Source of the DNA: Pseudomonas sp. A34-9
GTDB taxonomy: Bacteria; Pseudomonadota; Gammaproteobacteria; Pseudomonadales; Pseudomonadaceae
DNA: 64,000 nucleotides
Direction of reading: 5' to 3'
Assembly (NCBI RefSeq): GCF_029543085.1
Contig: NZ_CP119967.1
Span: 6,477,948 to 6,541,947, forward strand
The notes beneath the pieces were generated by a model that had not been told where the DNA came from, did not search any database, and saw nothing but the letters and a program-made list of their open reading frames with translations. Below, piece after piece: positions 61,300 through 64,000 of the stretch. The number at the start of each line of letters is the position of its first letter. The first letter of the stretch is position 1. Made by a program: the position numbers and the translations under genes.

Positions 61300-62979
61300 T
61301 CAAGCGGCTGCTTTGGTAGCCCGTTCGATTTTACGCGTGATGTACCACTGTTGGGTGATGGACAGGCAGTTGTTCACAACCCAGTACAGCACCAGACCAG
61401 CCGGGAACCACAGGAAGAAGAAGGTGAAGATGATTGGCATCATTTTCATGACCTTCGCCTGCATCGGATCCGGTGGCGTCGGGTTCAACTGCTGCTGGAT
61501 AAACATGGTTGCGCCCATGATGATCGGCAGAATGAAGAACGGATCCTTGATCGACAGGTCAGTGATCCACAGCATGAACGGCGCCTGGCGCATTTCCACG
61601 CTTTCCAGCAGAACCCAGTACAGCGAAAGGAAAACCGGCATCTGCACGAGGATCGGCAAGCAGCCGCCCAGCGGATTGATCTTCTCTTTCTTGTACAGCT
61701 CCATCATGGCTTGCGACATTTTCTGCCGGTCATCGCCATGTTGCTCTTTCAGAGCAGCCAGTTTCGGCGCAACGGCACGCATGCGCGCCATCGATTTGTA
61801 GCTGGCAGCCGAAAGTGGGAAGAACAGACCCTTGATCAGCATGGTCAGGAAGATGATCGACCAGCCCCAATTACCGACAATGGCGTGGATGTGTTGCAGC
61901 AGCCAGAAGATTGGCTGGGCAATGAACCACAGAATGCCGTAGTCGACGGTCAGTTCCAGACCTGGGGACAACTCTTTCAGCACAGCCTGGCTTTTCGGAC
62001 CGGCGTACAACACAGCGCTGGTTTCAACCTTGGCACCCGGTGCAGCGGTCAGTGTCGGACCGGTGTAACCGATGATGTAGTTGCCTTTGCTGTCCTTACG
62101 GGTCTGGACGATGTTGTTTTCGCCCTTCGCCGGAATCCACGCAGTCACGAAGTAGTGTTGCAGCCAGGCTACCCAACCACCGGTGACAGTTTCTTTCAGC
62201 TGAGCCTTGTCCATGTCCTTCATGGACACTTTCTTGTACGGCTCCGAACTTGTCCACAGGGCGGCGCCCAGGTAAGTCGCGGTGCCGGTCGCCGTTGTCG
62301 ACGAAGGATCAGCGCTGTTATCACGCTTCAGCTGAGCAAACATTGCGCCGTTCCAGGGCTGAGCGCTCTGGTTATCCACAATGTAGGAAACGGCTACGTC
62401 ATACAGGCCACGTTTCAGGGTGAAACGCTTGATGTAATTGACGCCGTCCTTGCTGAACTTCAGGTCTACGACCAGTTGGTCCTGACCGTCAGCCAGTTGA
62501 TAAGTCTTCTTCTCCGAGGAGTAGACCGGACGACCGGCAGGATTTGCATCCGGGCCGTTGGTGCCGATCAGACCGCTTTGGGCCAGATAAACACGTTCGC
62601 CGCCGTTATCGAACAGCTGGAACGGCACATCAGGACGATCCTGACGACGCGGATACAGAGGCAAGGTCAGTTGAGCAACATCACCACCCTGTGGATCGAT
62701 CGCAAGATCGAGCACGTCGGTTTTGATCTGGATCAGATCCTTGCTGGCGGCTACCGGCGTTTCGGCAGGTGCGCTGGTATCGCTAGCGGCGCGCGGAATA
62801 TCGTCACTGGCGGCAGCATTATTGCCAGTGGCGGTGTCCGGCAAACCGGATGTAGTCGTACTGGAAGCAACATTCTGAGTCGGCAGGGCAGCCTGACCAT
62901 AGTCCTGGTTCCATTTAAGGACCATAACGTAGGCCACGATTGCCAGGGCGACGATCAGGATCGTGCGTTTGATATCCAT
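61300..62979 (-). CDS. yidC: membrane protein insertase YidC
   Basis: A 559-residue insertase. An N-terminal membrane helix (about 5-23) is followed by a large periplasmic domain (about 60-340) and five C-terminal helices with the cytoplasmic loop LKEQHGDDRQKMSQAMMELY near 400. KEKINPLGGCLPILVQMPVF is diagnostic. It begins two bases after the yidD stop and ends before a terminator. Confidence 0.98.
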   Translation of the reverse strand: MDIKRTILIVALAIVAYVMVLKWNQDYGQAALPTQNVASSTTTSGLPDTATGNNAAASDDIPRAASDTSAPAETPVAASKDLIQIKTDVLDLAIDPQGGDVAQLTLPLYPRRQDRPDVPFQLFDNGGERVYLAQSGLIGTNGPDANPAGRPVYSSEKKTYQLADGQDQLVVDLKFSKDGVNYIKRFTLKRGLYDVAVSYIVDNQSAQPWNGAMFAQLKRDNSADPSSTTATGTATYLGAALWTSSEPYKKVSMKDMDKAQLKETVTGGWVAWLQHYFVTAWIPAKGENNIVQTRKDSKGNYIIGYTGPTLTAAPGAKVETSAVLYAGPKSQAVLKELSPGLELTVDYGILWFIAQPIFWLLQHIHAIVGNWGWSIIFLTMLIKGLFFPLSAASYKSMARMRAVAPKLAALKEQHGDDRQKMSQAMMELYKKEKINPLGGCLPILVQMPVFLSLYWVLLESVEMRQAPFMLWITDLSIKDPFFILPIIMGATMFIQQQLNPTPPDPMQAKVMKMMPIIFTFFFLWFPAGLVLYWVVNNCLSITQQWYITRKIERATKAAA

Positions 62980-62981
62980 GA

Positions 62982-63227
62982 TTACTCGGCCATCGAAGAA
63001 GAACGGGAGGTAGGGATAGGTGGAACCGGGTCATAACCACCGGGATTCCACGGATGACAGCGACCTAAACGACGAAAGGCCAGCCAGCCACCGCGCAGAA
63101 GGCCATGATTTTCGATGGCTTCTAACGCGTAGCAGGAACAACTGGGGTAGAAACGACAGTGGTTGGCCATTAAAGGACTAATGGCATAGCGATAAAACTG
63201 GATCGGAACGAGGGCCAGTTTACGCAT
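62982..63227 (-). CDS. yidD: membrane protein insertion efficiency factor YidD
   Basis: An 81-residue protein with the family motif [18 protein letters not shown] (about residues 25-42) and an amphipathic N-terminus. It overlaps the end of rnpA and precedes yidC, the conserved rpmH-rnpA-yidD-yidC order. Confidence 0.96.
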   Translation of the reverse strand: MRKLALVPIQFYRYAISPLMANHCRFYPSCSCYALEAIENHGLLRGGWLAFRRLGRCHPWNPGGYDPVPPIPTSRSSSMAE

Positions 63228-63621
63228 CTGGACTGTCTACCCCTACAGTTTCGGTTTTGACTTCTGGAACTGGCTTGCTGCGTGCCAGACGCTTCCAGAG
63301 CTTGCCGAAATGCTGAATCAATTCGGGGTTTTCTACATCGCCCAGACCTTTGCGCGCGACGATAACGATGTCCCAGCCGACCAGTGAATCCTGGTGCAGA
63401 CGGAACGATTCGCGCATCAAACGTTTGAGGCGATTGCGCTCAACGGAGAGCTTTACGCTCTTTTTCCCGATAACCAGCCCGAGACGGGGGTGATCAAGAT
63501 CGTTGTTGCGTGCAAGGAGCAGGAGATTTTTCCCCGGAACCTTGCCGGTAGGGGAGTCAAAGACTGCCTTGAAATGCCGGGGGGTAAGCAGACGCTTTTC
63601 CCGACTGAAGTCCTGACTCAC
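63220..63621 (-). CDS. rnpA: ribonuclease P protein component
   Basis: A 133-residue RNA-binding protein that helps RNase P RNA process tRNA 5' ends. [20 protein letters not shown] near residue 50 is the RNR motif region. The start is taken as GTG 63621 (product begins [12 protein letters not shown]), which is usual in P. fluorescens; the open frame continues upstream to 63717, but that part overlaps rpmH. GGAG directly abuts the GTG, so initiation may be coupled to rpmH. Confidence 0.95.
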   Translation of the reverse strand: MSQDFSREKRLLTPRHFKAVFDSPTGKVPGKNLLLLARNNDLDHPRLGLVIGKKSVKLSVERNRLKRLMRESFRLHQDSLVGWDIVIVARKGLGDVENPELIQHFGKLWKRLARSKPVPEVKTETVGVDSPDA

Positions 63622-63637
63622 CTCCAGTACCGGATTA

Positions 63638-63772
63638 TCAAACTGCCAGACGCGCACGACCTTTGGCGCGACGACGCGACAGGACTGCGCGGCCGTTCTT
63701 GGTAGCCATGCGAGCACGGAAACCGTGGGTACGAGCGCGTTTGATAGTGCTTGGTTGGAAAGTACGTTTCAT
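63638..63772 (-). CDS. rpmH: 50S ribosomal protein L34
   Basis: A 44-residue protein, too short for many ORF screens. It reads [18 protein letters not shown] at the start and GRARLAV at the end, the standard L34. It is first in the rpmH-rnpA-yidD-yidC operon and diverges from dnaA, which must lie just past the window. Confidence 0.98.
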   Translation of the reverse strand: MKRTFQPSTIKRARTHGFRARMATKNGRAVLSRRRAKGRARLAV

Positions 63773-64000
63773 GTCGTGTTACCTGGTTCGTCCACAACGG
63801 GCCGGAATGGCCCCCGTTTTAAGAGACCGGGGATTCTAGAGAAAGCAAGCCTTCAGGTCAATTTCCAACCAACGTTTCCTTATAAATAGATCTCGAGGTG
63901 TTCTTTGCCTGATCACCTGCTCGCCATACATAAAAATAAAGAAGGGAATTATTTAAAGCTTTTCTGTAAAGCTTATAAAAACTAGGAACGCCGTCTTCTG
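63773..64000. other. rpmH leader and left part of the rpmH-dnaA origin region
   Basis: The last 228 bases are non-coding. The right half (63880-64000) is strongly AT-rich (for example AATAAAGAAGGGAATTATTT). No perfect DnaA box is visible here; boxes of the main origin would be expected beyond the edge. The rpmH promoter should lie in the left half. Confidence 0.65.

Noticed and set aside
63622..63717. longer N-terminus for rnpA
   Set aside because: It would overlap rpmH in another frame, and relatives start at the SQDFSREKR region.

Overview
The window is about 60% GC and reads as the last 64 kb of a Pseudomonas chromosome before dnaA, most likely from the P. fluorescens group. This rests on three things seen in the sequence. 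The right-hand end is the canonical origin-flanking order rpmH-rnpA-yidD-yidC-mnmE ... mnmG-rsmG-parA-parB-atpIBEFHAGDC-glmU-glmR-glmS. The P. aeruginosa-type rhamnan cluster rmd-gmd-wbpW-wzm-wzt-wbpX-wbpY-wbpZ is present in its usual order. Two families of P. fluorescens-type REP palindromes sit in the gaps. All identifications come from reading the sequence and from family knowledge; no database search was run.

Layout. 0-5 kb: a zinc-starvation block. A Zur-type operator lies between a zinc amidase and a folE2 gene that leads into a three-gene metal ABC importer. 5-8.6 kb: a DUF3617 protein, cardiolipin synthase and cyclopropane fatty acid synthase. 8.9-14.8 kb: a tightly coupled four-gene operon of three SPFH (HflK/HflC-like) proteins and a CPC-type P-type ATPase. 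It has its own Zur-like operator, and one SPFH protein carries a 15-histidine N-terminal stretch. 15-17.8 kb: a stand-alone lipoamide dehydrogenase and an Lrp/LysE-type exporter pair. 17.8-26 kb: two envelope genes of unknown function, then an acyltransferase, a glycosyltransferase-methyltransferase fusion and a glycosyltransferase. 26.5-35.5 kb: the eight-gene A-band (common polysaccharide antigen) rhamnan cluster. 35.6-39.3 kb: a PPOX-FNR-ferredoxin fusion, a GST and a LysR regulator.

39.5-43.6 kb makes UDP-GlcNAc (GlmS, GlmU) with the regulator GlmR. 43.7-50.8 kb is the F1Fo ATP synthase operon. 51-55.2 kb holds chromosome partition (ParAB), RsmG and MnmG. Upstream of mnmG, 55.33-55.65 kb is a non-coding, AT-rich cluster of DnaA boxes that looks like a second origin. 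A FecI/FecR/TonB-receptor iron-signalling cassette (55.8-59.8 kb) with a Fur-like box separates it from mnmE-yidC-yidD-rnpA-rpmH. The last 230 bp begin the rpmH-dnaA origin region.

Two layers overlay the genes. Zinc response: two Zur-like operators 13 kb apart control non-zinc or zinc-scavenging functions. Chromosome architecture: three near-perfect parS sites lie at 1.2, 2.1 and 11.8 kb, two of them inside the Zur-controlled genes. Perfect DnaA boxes are frequent in the origin-proximal third, and none was seen by eye in the first 35 kb. The strongest candidates for something under-described are the SPFH/P-type ATPase operon and the DnaA-box cluster beside mnmG.
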